Under the pieces are notes generated by a model. It saw only the letters and a program-made list of their open reading frames with translations, had not been told where the DNA came from and did not search any database. This document shows positions 1 to 7,741 of a DNA stretch of 51,199 nucleotides, piece after piece (within the stretch, counting starts at the first letter, position 1; every line of letters begins with the position of its first letter). Location of the stretch: positions 1-51,199 of the forward strand of contig PLQW01000096.1 of NCBI GenBank assembly GCA_003160215.1. Direction: 5' to 3'. The position numbers and the translations under genes are program-made. This DNA comes from Acidobacteriaceae bacterium. Lineage in GTDB: Bacteria > Acidobacteriota > Terriglobia > Terriglobales > Acidobacteriaceae.

Positions 1-454
1 AGATCAGAGTAGCGAAATCACCATCCACTTGATTGATGAACTTCAGAACATACGAGGCCCCGTTCTGACTCGCATCGTAAGGCTGAATGTGTGCTCCAGC
101 TTTATCACTCCGATTCCCAGCCATACCCTGCCAGAGATATTCAACGGTGCTGGGGGCCATAGGGGCGGCGCTAGTCATGAGTACGTGGAAATGCCTCCCA
201 CATGCAGGTTTCCCACACCCTGACAACCTCTTCTCGTCGCCCCGTACATACCCCACATCACATTCAAGGGTCCTCTCAAGGCGGTTGATGAATTCCGCGA
301 ACGTCTTGTCCGCCTGCGGGTCAGATACCTTCCAAGCAAAGGTAAATGTGCAGAAAAGTTTCCACGGAACTTGCCGCAACCATGTTGCGTATTCTTCGGC
401 TGTCTTCCGGTCAACCGCGTAAGGCAACCGCGCTCTGTCATACCACCGTGCCAT
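1..454 (-). CDS. Partial Rep-like HUH endonuclease of an integrative element
   Basis: The frame is open to the left edge, so the C-terminus is missing; about 151 residues are visible. Three landmarks of HUH (rolling-circle type) replication proteins occur in order: FCTFTF at residues 34-39 (motif 1 style), HFHVLM at 88-93 (the His-hydrophobic-His metal site) and YVLK at 135-138 (candidate catalytic Tyr plus Lys). Cys80 and Cys85 just before the HFH could be part of a metal site. Such proteins nick DNA at an origin and start rolling-circle replication or transfer. I chose ATG at 454 because GAGG lies 6 nt upstream; an in-frame ATG at 484 is possible, and the frame stays open up to the stop at 653-655. 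It follows the small HTH gene on the same strand and belongs to the element carrying the integrase. Family membership is inferred from the motifs only. Confidence 0.6.
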   Translation of the reverse strand, partial: MARWYDRARLPYAVDRKTAEEYATWLRQVPWKLFCTFTFAWKVSDPQADKTFAEFINRLERTLECDVGYVRGDEKRLSGCGKPACGRHFHVLMTSAAPMAPSTVEYLWQGMAGNRSDKAGAHIQPYDASQNGASYVLKFINQVDGDFATLI

Positions 455-652
455 TGTGTGCCTCACAACTCCTAAAGTGTCCATCTTGCCCGCCACGCGC
501 ACGGGGGTCGTCTCCGCTACTGAAACGCAGTTTGCGGCAAACTCGACATAGAAGTGCAGCCCCCCGGCGCCAGATGTTCCACCGGGCCAAGAGTCTTTCG
601 CAACTCTTCTTTGGTTACGTCCGAAAACTGCCAACGAGACTCTCTTTCCGCC

Positions 653-838
653 TCACTTCACCCGCCGCCGTGGGCCGGGTGATTTGCCACCATCCTGAAT
701 CACCTTTTGTAAGTCGGATTCGCGAAGCATCGTTCTAGCACCCACCTTCACGCGTTGAAGTTTCCCTTTACTCAGCCACGACTGAATTGTGAACTTGCTG
801 ATACCGCCTAAACGCTTGGCGGCTTCCTCAATTGACAT
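653..838 (-). CDS. Small HTH_17/excisionase-like DNA-binding protein
   Basis: This 61-residue protein starts with SIEEAAKRLGG, followed by a recognition-helix region (FTIQSWLSKGKLQRVKVG) and ends in a basic tail. That is the layout of the HTH_17 (MerR-like, excisionase) family: a winged helix that binds element ends or operators. In integrative elements these proteins either direct excision together with the integrase or act as repressors. An in-frame GTG at 868 would add ten residues; neither start has a good ribosome site, and I prefer the ATG at 838 because the domain begins right there. A perfect TATAAT on this strand lies at 897-902. It is divergent from the zinc-finger gene at 996 and upstream of the Rep-like gene, so it may control both. 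Confidence 0.65.
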   Translation of the reverse strand: MSIEEAAKRLGGISKFTIQSWLSKGKLQRVKVGARTMLRESDLQKVIQDGGKSPGPRRRVK

Positions 839-896
839 TAGGTTTTCCAAAACGGCCCTCCCAACCACAAGACCGCCGCCGTTCGACTCGAACTCG

Positions 897-902
897 ATTA
901 TA
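897..902 (-). promoter_or_regulatory. -10 box for the HTH/Rep-like genes
   Basis: The minus strand reads TATAAT here, about 30-60 nt before the possible starts of the HTH gene. No good -35 box is seen 17 nt upstream, which is usual for regulated promoters of mobile elements. Inferred from sequence only. Confidence 0.4.
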
Positions 903-927
903 CTTGCTTAACAAGGCACAGCGACGC

Positions 928-956
928 TTGACTAACCCAATCCTAACGCGTATTGT
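928..956 (+). promoter_or_regulatory. Sigma-70 promoter for the zinc-finger gene
   Basis: TTGACT at 928-933 and TATTGT at 951-956 are separated by exactly 17 nt, a strong housekeeping promoter match. The predicted start of transcription is near 963, giving a leader of about 33 nt before the ATG at 996. The two divergent promoters lie only 25 nt apart, so one bound regulator could affect both. Confidence 0.55.
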
Positions 957-965
957 GAAGATGTC

Positions 966-995
966 AAGCACGTAATGTAAGCACAATCTAAGCAC
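966..995 (+). repeat. Three AAGCAC direct repeats in the leader of the element gene
   Basis: AAGCAC occurs at 966, 979 and 990, between the promoter and the ATG at 996 (spacings 13 and 11 bp). The position fits an operator or iteron-like site for the HTH or Rep-like protein. No function is shown. Confidence 0.4.
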
Positions 996-1802
996 ATGCA
1001 GATTATCGTCATCCCACTATCGTTCGAGTTCAAAACCACGAAAGTTCAATGGGCAAAGGCACATGCCCATATCAAGGGCTGGTGGAAGCGGCCTGACGGA
1101 ACAGTAGACGGTGAAAATCTCGTTGCAGAAGTGTCAAATGCCGACACCGTGAAGGCCATCCAGTTCCCGCTCGAACGCCTGCCCGATAAACAGTGGGAGC
1201 AGTGCGTTGCGAAGCTAAGCGATGATGGCACCTTGGAGCGGATTTGTGACGCGGACGTGGAGCAGGCTTGTTCGGCATTTGAGCCACAATTGCTAGTCCG
1301 CTCCGACAGAACCTACGACATAAGATATGCGGCACCGACAAAACCATCTCAACCTGCCGACGCGTGGGAGATGCGAGAGGAATTTCTGCGCCTCAAGCTC
1401 GATTGCGAAAAGGCTATTGCATTCCTTAACAAGTGGGGGAGCTGGGATTTTCGTGAGTACGCCTTGTTGTCTGAGATGGTGGACTTGCAGCAAGCGGCTC
1501 TCGAAGGGCTAACGTCCCCACCTGAACTCTGGTTTTCCAAAGACTATTCGATTCCTCCAGCCTTGTACCGCCGCCCCCAAAAACCCTATTTCACGATACT
1601 GACCGACAAGTGTGAGATAGCAATTCGCATGACGGTCACCAGTGACCTGCTCCGGGGAGCGGAATTCAAGAGGTGTGCACGGCGTGATTGCGGGATGCCG
1701 TTCGAGGTGACATCAAAACACAGCAGAGATTACTGCCTCCCGTACTGCTCTCATCTGGAATCGGTGCGCAGAAAACGGAAGACGACAAAGGAAGGCGCGT
1801 GA
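996..1802 (+). CDS. Element-encoded protein with C-terminal zinc-finger-like motif
   Basis: This 268-residue protein has no domain I can name over its first 220 residues, which are rich in Trp, Asp and Glu. Near the C-terminus CARRDC is followed about 19 residues later by CLPYC, giving Cys-x4-Cys and Cys-x3-Cys pairs with an SKHSR stretch between, and then a very basic tail (SVRRKRKTTK). This resembles the zinc-binding region of CGNR-type proteins and suggests nucleic-acid binding. It has its own promoter at 928-956 and ends 28 bp before the integrase start, so the two are probably one transcript. A role in the integrative element is inferred from position. It is a hypothetical protein. Confidence 0.75.
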   Translation: MQIIVIPLSFEFKTTKVQWAKAHAHIKGWWKRPDGTVDGENLVAEVSNADTVKAIQFPLERLPDKQWEQCVAKLSDDGTLERICDADVEQACSAFEPQLLVRSDRTYDIRYAAPTKPSQPADAWEMREEFLRLKLDCEKAIAFLNKWGSWDFREYALLSEMVDLQQAALEGLTSPPELWFSKDYSIPPALYRRPQKPYFTILTDKCEIAIRMTVTSDLLRGAEFKRCARRDCGMPFEVTSKHSRDYCLPYCSHLESVRRKRKTTKEGA

Positions 1803-1830
1803 CAAAACACGGGAACGTGAGGAGAACAAA

Positions 1831-2943
1831 ATGGCTATCTACAAACGCGGACAAATCTACTGGTACAAGTTCACCTTCAACGGTGAGGCGATACGGGAAT
1901 CCACCCGGCAAAAGAACCAGCACACGGCTCGCCAGATGGAAGCTGCCCATCGCGTCTCCCTCGCCAAGGGCGAAGTGGGCATCCGGGACAAGAAAGTGAT
2001 TCCCACCGTCAAGAATTTCTGTATTGAGCGGGTTGAGCCTTGGGCGAAGTCCACCTTTGAGCAGGCGTCGCCCAAAACGTGGCTCTGGTACGGGTTTGGA
2101 ATTGACTCCCTCAAGCACTCCGCGACGTTGGCCAATCTCAGGTTGAACGAAATCGGCCCGGAACTGGTAGCGGAGTACGCATCCGAGCGGCAACACGACG
2201 GGTTGCAGATTAGCTCCGTAAACAGTTGTCTGCGAGCCTTGCGCCGCGTCCTGCGCCTCGCGGTGGAGTGGGGTGTACTTGAAGCCTCACCCAAAGTCAA
2301 GTTCCTCAGTGGGGAGCACCGACGCGAGCGAGTAATCTCCCCCAAGGAAGAGGCGCTATATCTCGCGGCTGCTTTGCCACTGCTGCACGATGTTTCTGTA
2401 GTGCTATTCGATACCGGGATGCGCCCGGAGGAATGCCACTGCCTCGGATGGGAGAGCATCACTTGGGACGGTGGTCGAAACGGAGTGCTGCTGATTGCGA
2501 GAGGTAAGACTAAAGCAGCCCGGCGAGTTCTGCCGCTCAGTCCTCGTGTTCGCTTGGTGCTGGAGAATCGCTGGAAGGCAGCAGGAGAACCGGGAGAGGG
2601 CTGGGTGTGGCCCGCAGAGACGAAAGACGGGCACATCAATCACGACAGCTTGAAGCTCCAACACAAGAAAGCCCTGAAGCTGGCGAAGGTTCGCCCGTTC
2701 GAGGTGTATTCAATCCGACACACGTTTCTCACCCGGCTTGGCGAGAGCGGCTGCGACGTGTGGACGCTGGCACGAGTGGCGGGACACTCGAATATCAGCA
2801 TCTCGCAACGGTACGTTCACCCCTCCGAGGATGCGGTGCTCAATGCGCTTTCGCGTTTGAGTGGGCACAATTCTGGGCACAGTGCCGAAAACGTGAATCC
2901 GACGGGGTCTGGAGAATTGCTGCTAAATGCAACTAACCGCTAG
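1831..2943 (+). CDS. Tyrosine-type site-specific recombinase (integrase)
   Basis: This 370-residue protein has an N-terminal arm-binding type domain (KRGQIYWYKFTFNGE near residues 5-19), a SAM-like core-binding domain around residues 80-160 and a C-terminal catalytic domain. Catalytic residues visible in order are Arg in GMRPEE, Arg in the box YSIRHTFLT, His in AGHSNIS and the Tyr nucleophile in QRYVH. The first position of the usual HxxR box is Tyr, a change seen in other integrases. It cuts and rejoins DNA through a covalent 3'-phosphotyrosine link to integrate or excise the element. The stop codon is 8 bp from the 3' end of tRNA-Lys, the classic arrangement of int beside its attachment site. 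The ATG follows a GAGGAG ribosome site by about 7 nt. Confidence 0.93.
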   Translation: MAIYKRGQIYWYKFTFNGEAIRESTRQKNQHTARQMEAAHRVSLAKGEVGIRDKKVIPTVKNFCIERVEPWAKSTFEQASPKTWLWYGFGIDSLKHSATLANLRLNEIGPELVAEYASERQHDGLQISSVNSCLRALRRVLRLAVEWGVLEASPKVKFLSGEHRRERVISPKEEALYLAAALPLLHDVSVVLFDTGMRPEECHCLGWESITWDGGRNGVLLIARGKTKAARRVLPLSPRVRLVLENRWKAAGEPGEGWVWPAETKDGHINHDSLKLQHKKALKLAKVRPFEVYSIRHTFLTRLGESGCDVWTLARVAGHSNISISQRYVHPSEDAVLNALSRLSGHNSGHSAENVNPTGSGELLLNATNR

Positions 2944-2950
2944 GGATAGA

Positions 2951-3027
<77 letters not shown>

Positions 3028-3084
3028 CTTGTGAGGAAACACTTCAGGAGGGCCAGCCGAATTATAACATCCGCTAAGGCGACG

Positions 3085-4110
3085 TTATTCGATTTGCACC
3101 AGCTGGCCAGTGTCCACCGACGACTGCGGAGCCTGGAGGGTTTGCGGCGCTCGCCAGCGATCGATATACGACACCTGATGCACGCACGAGACGGTGCAGT
3201 GTGGGGCACAACTCTTTTCCGTGAGGAACTCGCGCCGGATGTCGGCAACGGAATATTGCTCCAGCGGGATGGCGGGATAGCCGCGCTGCTGCGAACAGTA
3301 GTGCACCAACCCGTCCTCGCAAATGTAGAGGTACCGCGCTCCCGCGCGGCAGCGCCACTGGTTCGGCTTGCCGTTGGCGATGTTGTTCTGGAACCAGTTG
3401 AAGCGCGCGTAGTGGTGCCTCTCGAGTCCCTGCATCTTCAGGAACACTTCGCGCTCGACCTCGCTTAGCGGCTGGAGCTGTCCTTCGCCATCGTGGATAA
3501 TGCCGATGGTGGAAGTGAAGCCAAGCTGCACGGCGCGCCGGCCCACGACCAACGCATCGTGTGGATTGTGGGTGCCGGCTCCGACCACCGAGTTGATGTT
3601 GACGTGGAAGTCAGCATGTTCGGCAAGCAGTTTCAACTTCTTATCCAGCACCTTCAGGGACTTTTTCGAGACGTCATCCGGCATCACGTTATCGATACTG
3701 ATCTGCAGATGGTCAAGGCCAGCGCGGTTCAAGCGCTGAATGCGATCGGCCGTGAGCAGATAGCCGTTGGTGATCAAGCCCACCAGGATGGGATAAGTGC
3801 GCATGTGCGCGATGATCTCGTCGAGTTGCGGGTGCAACAAAGGCTCGCCGCCGCTGAGCGTAACGATACTCGTTCCCAGGCGCGCCAGTTGATCGACGCG
3901 GTGCTTCATTGTGTCCAGAGCGACGGGCTTGGAAAAATCGTCGTACTCGTTGCAATACTTGCAGGCGAGATTGCAGCGGCGAATCGGGATGATATGTGCC
4001 ATCACCGGGTGGTCGGTTGAGGCCAACCCTCTGGCGATCATCTTTAATTCGCGAAGCCGGCGCTTATAGGCTAGGATGCGCCGCTTTACCCCTGATGACG
4101 ATTTCAGCAT
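3085..4110 (-). CDS. Radical SAM protein with C-terminal Cys cluster
   Basis: This 341-residue protein carries the radical SAM cluster motif RRCNLACKYC (Cys46, Cys50, Cys53) followed by the GGEP motif in TLSGGEPLLHP and TNGYLL, so it should bind a 4Fe-4S cluster and cleave S-adenosylmethionine to make a 5'-deoxyadenosyl radical. The C-terminal third holds more cysteines (CRAG, ICEDGLVHYC, then CAPHCTVSC), as in SPASM-like auxiliary cluster domains found in peptide-modifying or activating enzymes. No peptide precursor or obvious substrate gene lies nearby, so the substrate is unknown. The N-terminus is basic and soluble. It stands alone: tRNA-Lys follows 57 bp downstream and 870 bp of repeats lie upstream. 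Confidence 0.85.
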   Translation of the reverse strand: MLKSSSGVKRRILAYKRRLRELKMIARGLASTDHPVMAHIIPIRRCNLACKYCNEYDDFSKPVALDTMKHRVDQLARLGTSIVTLSGGEPLLHPQLDEIIAHMRTYPILVGLITNGYLLTADRIQRLNRAGLDHLQISIDNVMPDDVSKKSLKVLDKKLKLLAEHADFHVNINSVVGAGTHNPHDALVVGRRAVQLGFTSTIGIIHDGEGQLQPLSEVEREVFLKMQGLERHHYARFNWFQNNIANGKPNQWRCRAGARYLYICEDGLVHYCSQQRGYPAIPLEQYSVADIRREFLTEKSCAPHCTVSCVHQVSYIDRWRAPQTLQAPQSSVDTGQLVQIE

Positions 4111-4273
4111 ACTAAGCTCTTTCTATTACAACATATCCGATACCGGGCTTGGGAAGCGCTTGCCCTTGTTCGGGGAATTTCCGCCAGCGAGTGGGGCCAG
4201 ATGGCAGCCAGGCGGTTGCCGGCTGGCCGTTTCGCCGCTAAATTTGGATTATTCATGAGCCTGAGGATGTGAT

Positions 4274-4334
4274 CCTGTCTATAACAACGACAGCAGTGTC
4301 AAGGGCGGACAAAGGCGCCGTTGTTATAGACGGG
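4274..4334. repeat. Inverted repeat, 16-bp arms, 29-nt loop
   Basis: The arm at 4274-4289 is the reverse complement of 4319-4334 with 15 of 16 positions matching (CCTGTCTATAACAACG). It lies 160 bp upstream of the radical SAM start and could be a palindromic operator, the ends of a small mobile element, or an RNA hairpin. No gene fits between the arms. Confidence 0.6.
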
Positions 4335-4427
4335 ATGACAGAATTTCGGGAGCGCTTGCTCAGGAGGAACGGCGGGAAATCTCGGCGACTGAATCCTCCA
4401 GCAAAGAAGCCTGTCGTCGGCTGAAGG

Positions 4428-4554
4428 GCTGCTGAAAAGTCGGGGAAGCAGATCCCTCACGGGCTGAAGCCCGTTCGTGATGACAAAGAATAAAGAACTT
4501 TAACGCGGGCCTGAAGGCCCGCACTACCCGAACAAGCCCAATCCTGGAACCGCT
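4428..4554. repeat. Double-hairpin dispersed element (copy 1)
   Basis: The element begins GCTGCTGAAAAG, contains two palindromes (CGGGCTGAAGCCCG and GCGGGCCTGAAGGCCCGC) and ends with CAATCCTGGAACCGCT. In reverse complement it lines up with the element at 31612-31763 over the hairpins and the ATCTGC and GTCATCACGA segments between them. Its right end matches the short repeat also seen at 12830 and 23817. Confidence 0.75.
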
Positions 4555-4982
4555 CTGATGTCGAAACGAAGCAAAAAGGCGGCCACAATAGGCCACCGCT
4601 GGCTTGCAATGATCTAGCCAGTCTCATAAATACCGGAGCGGGCCAAACCGAAGTACCTCAGGGCCTGAAGGGGGGTGAGAACTGTGCCGTCCCTTGTATG
4701 TTGCTTGCTATTCCCCGCCGCCTGCAATTCGGTGTTAAGTGGAAATTGCAGGTCCAGAGAAGAAAAATGCTTGCGTTTTAACAGAGAATCTGAAGGGACT
4801 CGTTATTTTTCCCCGCTCTACCCCGGGCTTACGCCCGCGGCTAACGCAAATGTCGCCGCTGCGCGGCTGGATTTTGCACAATCGTTTCACAGTGTCGACT
4901 CAGAACGAGTTCTCACGCACGGCCTAAAGGCCAGAGTCACCTGAAAAATCTCTGGGAGGCGCAACTGCGTTATGCTCTTGCC

Positions 4983-5591
4983 ATGCCTGTTCCACTTCCA
5001 CGTGGCGACCAGAAACTGGTGCAGATTATCGATTCTGCTCTTGCCGATACGGCCCGCCGCAGTGGCGAGTGGCTGGTCTGCAAGCCGGGATGCACGCAGT
5101 GTTGCATGGGAGCGTTCGCCATCAACCAACTCGACGCGCTTCGGTTGCAGCAAGGTTTGGCCGAGTTGGAAGTAGGTGATCCTCAGCGGGCTCAACAAGT
5201 GCGCAATCGTGCACGCGCGTCGATTGCCCGGCTCTCGCGGGACTTCCCCGGAAATCCTGACACCGGCATTCTGGACGAGGGCGAGACCGCCGAGATGCTC
5301 TTCGAAGAATTCGCCAATGACGAACCTTGCCCCGTCCTCGATCCCCAGACTGGGATGTGCGATCTCTATGCCGCGCGGCCGCTCACCTGCCGCGTCTTCG
5401 GACCGCCCGTGCAATCCGAAGGTGGTTTGGGTGTCTGCGAGCTGTGTTATCACGGCGCGAGCGAAGAGGAGATCGCTGCCTGCGAGATGACAGTCGATCC
5501 CGAGGGAATGGAGTCGGCGTTGCTCGATGAGCTGGAAAGAAGCACCGGCCGGCGAGGCAGAACCATCGTGGCGTTTGCCTTGGGACTGTAG
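4983..5591 (+). CDS. YkgJ-family cysteine-cluster protein
   Basis: This 202-residue protein has the Cys-x3-Cys-x2-Cys-Cys cluster of the YkgJ (CxxCxxCC) family at residues 33-41 (CKPGCTQCC). It is followed by PCPVLDPQTGMCDLYAARP and LTCRVFG, the second half of the predicted metal-binding site. Family members are thought to bind zinc or an iron-sulfur cluster; their cellular role is not settled. The family match covers most of the protein and the length is normal for larger members. It stands alone, with a repeat spacer upstream and a CACGGAG-type repeat downstream. No strong ribosome site is seen; the ATG at 4983 fits the homologous N-terminus as I know it. Confidence 0.85.
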   Translation: MPVPLPRGDQKLVQIIDSALADTARRSGEWLVCKPGCTQCCMGAFAINQLDALRLQQGLAELEVGDPQRAQQVRNRARASIARLSRDFPGNPDTGILDEGETAEMLFEEFANDEPCPVLDPQTGMCDLYAARPLTCRVFGPPVQSEGGLGVCELCYHGASEEEIAACEMTVDPEGMESALLDELERSTGRRGRTIVAFALGL

Positions 5592-5660
5592 GACGTCACG
5601 CGACACGATTGATTCCGACGGTGGTTTTGATACATCTGCAGGTCGATGAAGTCTACCGAG

Positions 5661-5694
5661 TCCTCTCCGTGCTCTCCGTGTCCTCCGTGGTGAA
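5661..5694. repeat. CTCCGTG-type dispersed repeat
   Basis: The plus strand reads three phased CTCCGTG units (TCTCCGTGCTCTCCGTGTCC...) ending in GTGGTGAA. The same unit in both orientations recurs at 27261-27359. Repeats of this kind are spread through many environmental genomes. It lies just upstream of the carboxyltransferase gene. Confidence 0.6.
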
Positions 5695-5762
5695 TCAAGA
5701 ACGCTGCATTGCATGGTATCGCTTCCCTGCTTTATCGTAAGGTAGTTTGCCCATCACTCATC

Positions 5763-7460
5763 ATGACCGACCATAGCCATCATTCCGGATCGCCCTCCCC
5801 GTTCGAAACCAAAGTGAAAAGCGACTCGGCGCGCTTCGAACGCAACCTGAAAACCATGGCCGAGATGGTCGCCAACGTTCGCAATGAAGAGCAGATTATC
5901 GCCCAGGGTGGCGGAGATAAAGCGATCGAGTCACAACACAAGAAGAAGCGCCTGACCGCGCGCGAGCGCATTGCGCTGTTGATCGATCCCGGTACCGAGT
6001 TCTTCGAAATCGGCGGCTTCGTGGCATGGGGAATGTACGAAGAGTGGGGCGGCGCGCCCTCCGCCGGTGTGGTGACAGGCCTGGCGCGGGTGCAGGGACG
6101 CCTGGTCATGCTCATCGTGAATGACGCCACCGTGAAGGCTGGGGCGTTCTTTCCCATGACGGCCAAGAAAGTCATTCGCGCCCAGAACATCGCCATCGAG
6201 AACCACATTCCCACGATCTACCTGGTGGATTCCGCTGGCGTCTTCTTGCCACTGCAGGAGGACGTCTTCCCCGACACTGACGACTTTGGCCGCGTCTTCC
6301 GTAACAACGCTGTCATGTCGGCGATGGGCATTCCGCAGATCGCCGCCATCATGGGCATGTGCGTGGCTGGCGGCGCCTATCTGCCGCTCATGTGCGATCA
6401 CATTCTTATGACCGAAGGCAGTGGCCTGTTTCTCGCCGGACCGGCGCTGGTGCAAGCCGCCATCGGTGCGAAATACTCGGCGGAGGAGCTCGGCGGCGCC
6501 AAGATGCACTCGCAGATCAGCGGTACGGTGGACTTCCGCGAGCCTGACGACCAGTCGTGCCTCGCGCGCATCCGCCTGCTGGTGGATAACTTGGGCAACC
6601 GTCAACTCGGAGTTTTCGACCGCAAGAAGGCGGAAGAGCCACTTTTCGCCGCAGAAGAAGTCTACGGGATTTTCGATGGCGATCCCGGGCACCAGTACAA
6701 CATGAAGGAGATCATTGCGCGCATCGTGGACGGCAGCCAGTTTGGCGAGTACAAGGCCGAGTACGGCGAGACGGTACTTTGCGGCTATGCGCGCATTGGC
6801 GGCTTCGCGGTCGGGATCGTCGCCAATCAGAAAACGCACGTGCACCAGATCGACCATAGCGGTAATAAGCGCACCGAGTTTGGCGGCGTCATCTACACCG
6901 AGTCGGCGGAGAAGGCGGCGCGCTTCATCATGGATTGCAACCAGAACCTGGTGCCGCTGGTCTTTCTGCACGACGTGAATGGCTTCATGGTGGGACGCGA
7001 CGCGGAGTGGAGCGGCATCATCCGCGCCGGAGCGAAGATGGTGAATGCGGTGTCGAACTCGGTGGTGCCGAAGATTACGGTGATTATCGGCGGATCGTTT
7101 GGCGCCGGGCACTACGCCATGTGTGGCAAGGCATACGATCCCCGGTTCCTGTTCGCGTGGCCGACGGCGAGATACGCGGTGATGGCGGGCGCTTCGGCGG
7201 CGGGAACGCTGGTCGAGATTAAGATCAAACAACTGGAGCGCGGCGGCAAGAAGCTGAGCGAAGAAGACAAGAAGAAATTGTTCGACGAAGTGAAGGCAAC
7301 CTACGACGAGCAAACCGACCCGCGCTACGGGGCGGCGCGGCTGTGGATCGACAAGATCATCGATCCGGCGGAGACGCGCGACGCGATCATCACCGCGTTG
7401 GAAGCGGCGGCGCTGAATCCCGAGGTGGCGAAGTTCAATGTCGGGGTGCTGCAGACGTAG
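5763..7460 (+). CDS. Acyl-CoA carboxylase carboxyltransferase (beta) subunit
   Basis: This 565-residue protein matches the carboxyltransferase subunits of methylcrotonyl-CoA and propionyl-CoA carboxylases. The N-half has VNDATVKAGAFFPMTAKK and YLVDSAGVFLPLQED; the middle has CVAGGAYLPLMCDH; the C-half has GGSFGAGHYAMCG and FAWPTARYAVM, forming the two crotonase-type folds that bind acyl-CoA and carboxybiotin. It moves CO2 from carboxybiotin to an acyl-CoA. The MCC-beta-like pattern plus the nearby HMG-CoA lyase and methylglutaconyl-CoA-hydratase-like genes suggest leucine breakdown. No biotin carboxylase or biotin carrier gene is in the window, so the partner must be encoded elsewhere. I chose ATG 5763; a frame extension to 5709 is possible but looks unconserved. 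Confidence 0.9.
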   Translation: MTDHSHHSGSPSPFETKVKSDSARFERNLKTMAEMVANVRNEEQIIAQGGGDKAIESQHKKKRLTARERIALLIDPGTEFFEIGGFVAWGMYEEWGGAPSAGVVTGLARVQGRLVMLIVNDATVKAGAFFPMTAKKVIRAQNIAIENHIPTIYLVDSAGVFLPLQEDVFPDTDDFGRVFRNNAVMSAMGIPQIAAIMGMCVAGGAYLPLMCDHILMTEGSGLFLAGPALVQAAIGAKYSAEELGGAKMHSQISGTVDFREPDDQSCLARIRLLVDNLGNRQLGVFDRKKAEEPLFAAEEVYGIFDGDPGHQYNMKEIIARIVDGSQFGEYKAEYGETVLCGYARIGGFAVGIVANQKTHVHQIDHSGNKRTEFGGVIYTESAEKAARFIMDCNQNLVPLVFLHDVNGFMVGRDAEWSGIIRAGAKMVNAVSNSVVPKITVIIGGSFGAGHYAMCGKAYDPRFLFAWPTARYAVMAGASAAGTLVEIKIKQLERGGKKLSEEDKKKLFDEVKATYDEQTDPRYGAARLWIDKIIDPAETRDAIITALEAAALNPEVAKFNVGVLQT

Positions 7461-7466
7461 GAAAGC

Positions 7467-7508
7467 CGCGTTTCGCGTTTCGCTCTTCGCTGTTCGCTTT
7501 TCGCTGTG
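7467..7508. repeat. 7-bp tandem array, 6 units
   Basis: Six phased heptamers (CGCGTTT, CGCGTTT, CGCTCTT, CGCTGTT, CGCTTTT, CGCTGTG) start 7 bp after the carboxyltransferase stop. The unit resembles that of the array at 9937-9985. Confidence 0.8.
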
Positions 7509-7562
7509 TCATCCCGAGCTGAGGCGGCCCGGTTATAGATTTCATAGAGGAGCTACGCATTC

Positions 7563-7697
7563 ATGTCAAAGAAAAAGTCGAAAGCATCGCCACAACGCAA
7601 GAGTTTTAATCTCACCACGGATGGATGGGCGGTAACCGCAGCACTCATACTCGCTTTGCTTGTCCGTCTGGGGTTGATTCACCGGGTGCCCTGGTAA
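7563..7697 (+). CDS. 44-residue single-span membrane protein
   Basis: The short frame starts with ATG and sits 10 nt behind AGAGGAG, a strong ribosome site. The product has a basic N-terminus (MSKKKSKASPQRKS), a short linker, one hydrophobic segment (WAVTAALILALLVRLGLI) and ends HRVPW. The positive N-terminus predicts an N-in orientation. It ends 44 bp before the YeiH-type transporter and has no gap for a separate promoter, so it may be an accessory subunit of that transporter or its regulator. I do not recognise a family. Its size is below usual gene-calling limits. Confidence 0.6.
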   Translation: MSKKKSKASPQRKSFNLTTDGWAVTAALILALLVRLGLIHRVPW

Positions 7698-7741
7698 CCA
7701 ATTCGTCTAACGAGGTTTCAGGCCCACCAGGAGCAAGCAAG

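Larger units (their letters stand above)
4111..4982. other. Gene-free spacer filled with inverted repeats
   Basis: No reading frame here looks like a real protein. The spacer holds an imperfect 16-bp inverted repeat at 4274-4334 and a double-hairpin dispersed element at 4428-4554. The segment 4680-4940 is of lower complexity and shows another short self-complementary stretch, but nothing I can assign. Confidence 0.6.

Noticed and set aside
5931..7313. 460-codon open frame antisense to the carboxyltransferase
   Set aside because: High GC at third positions keeps the opposite strand open; the plus-strand product is a clear enzyme and this one is low-complexity His/Arg-rich.
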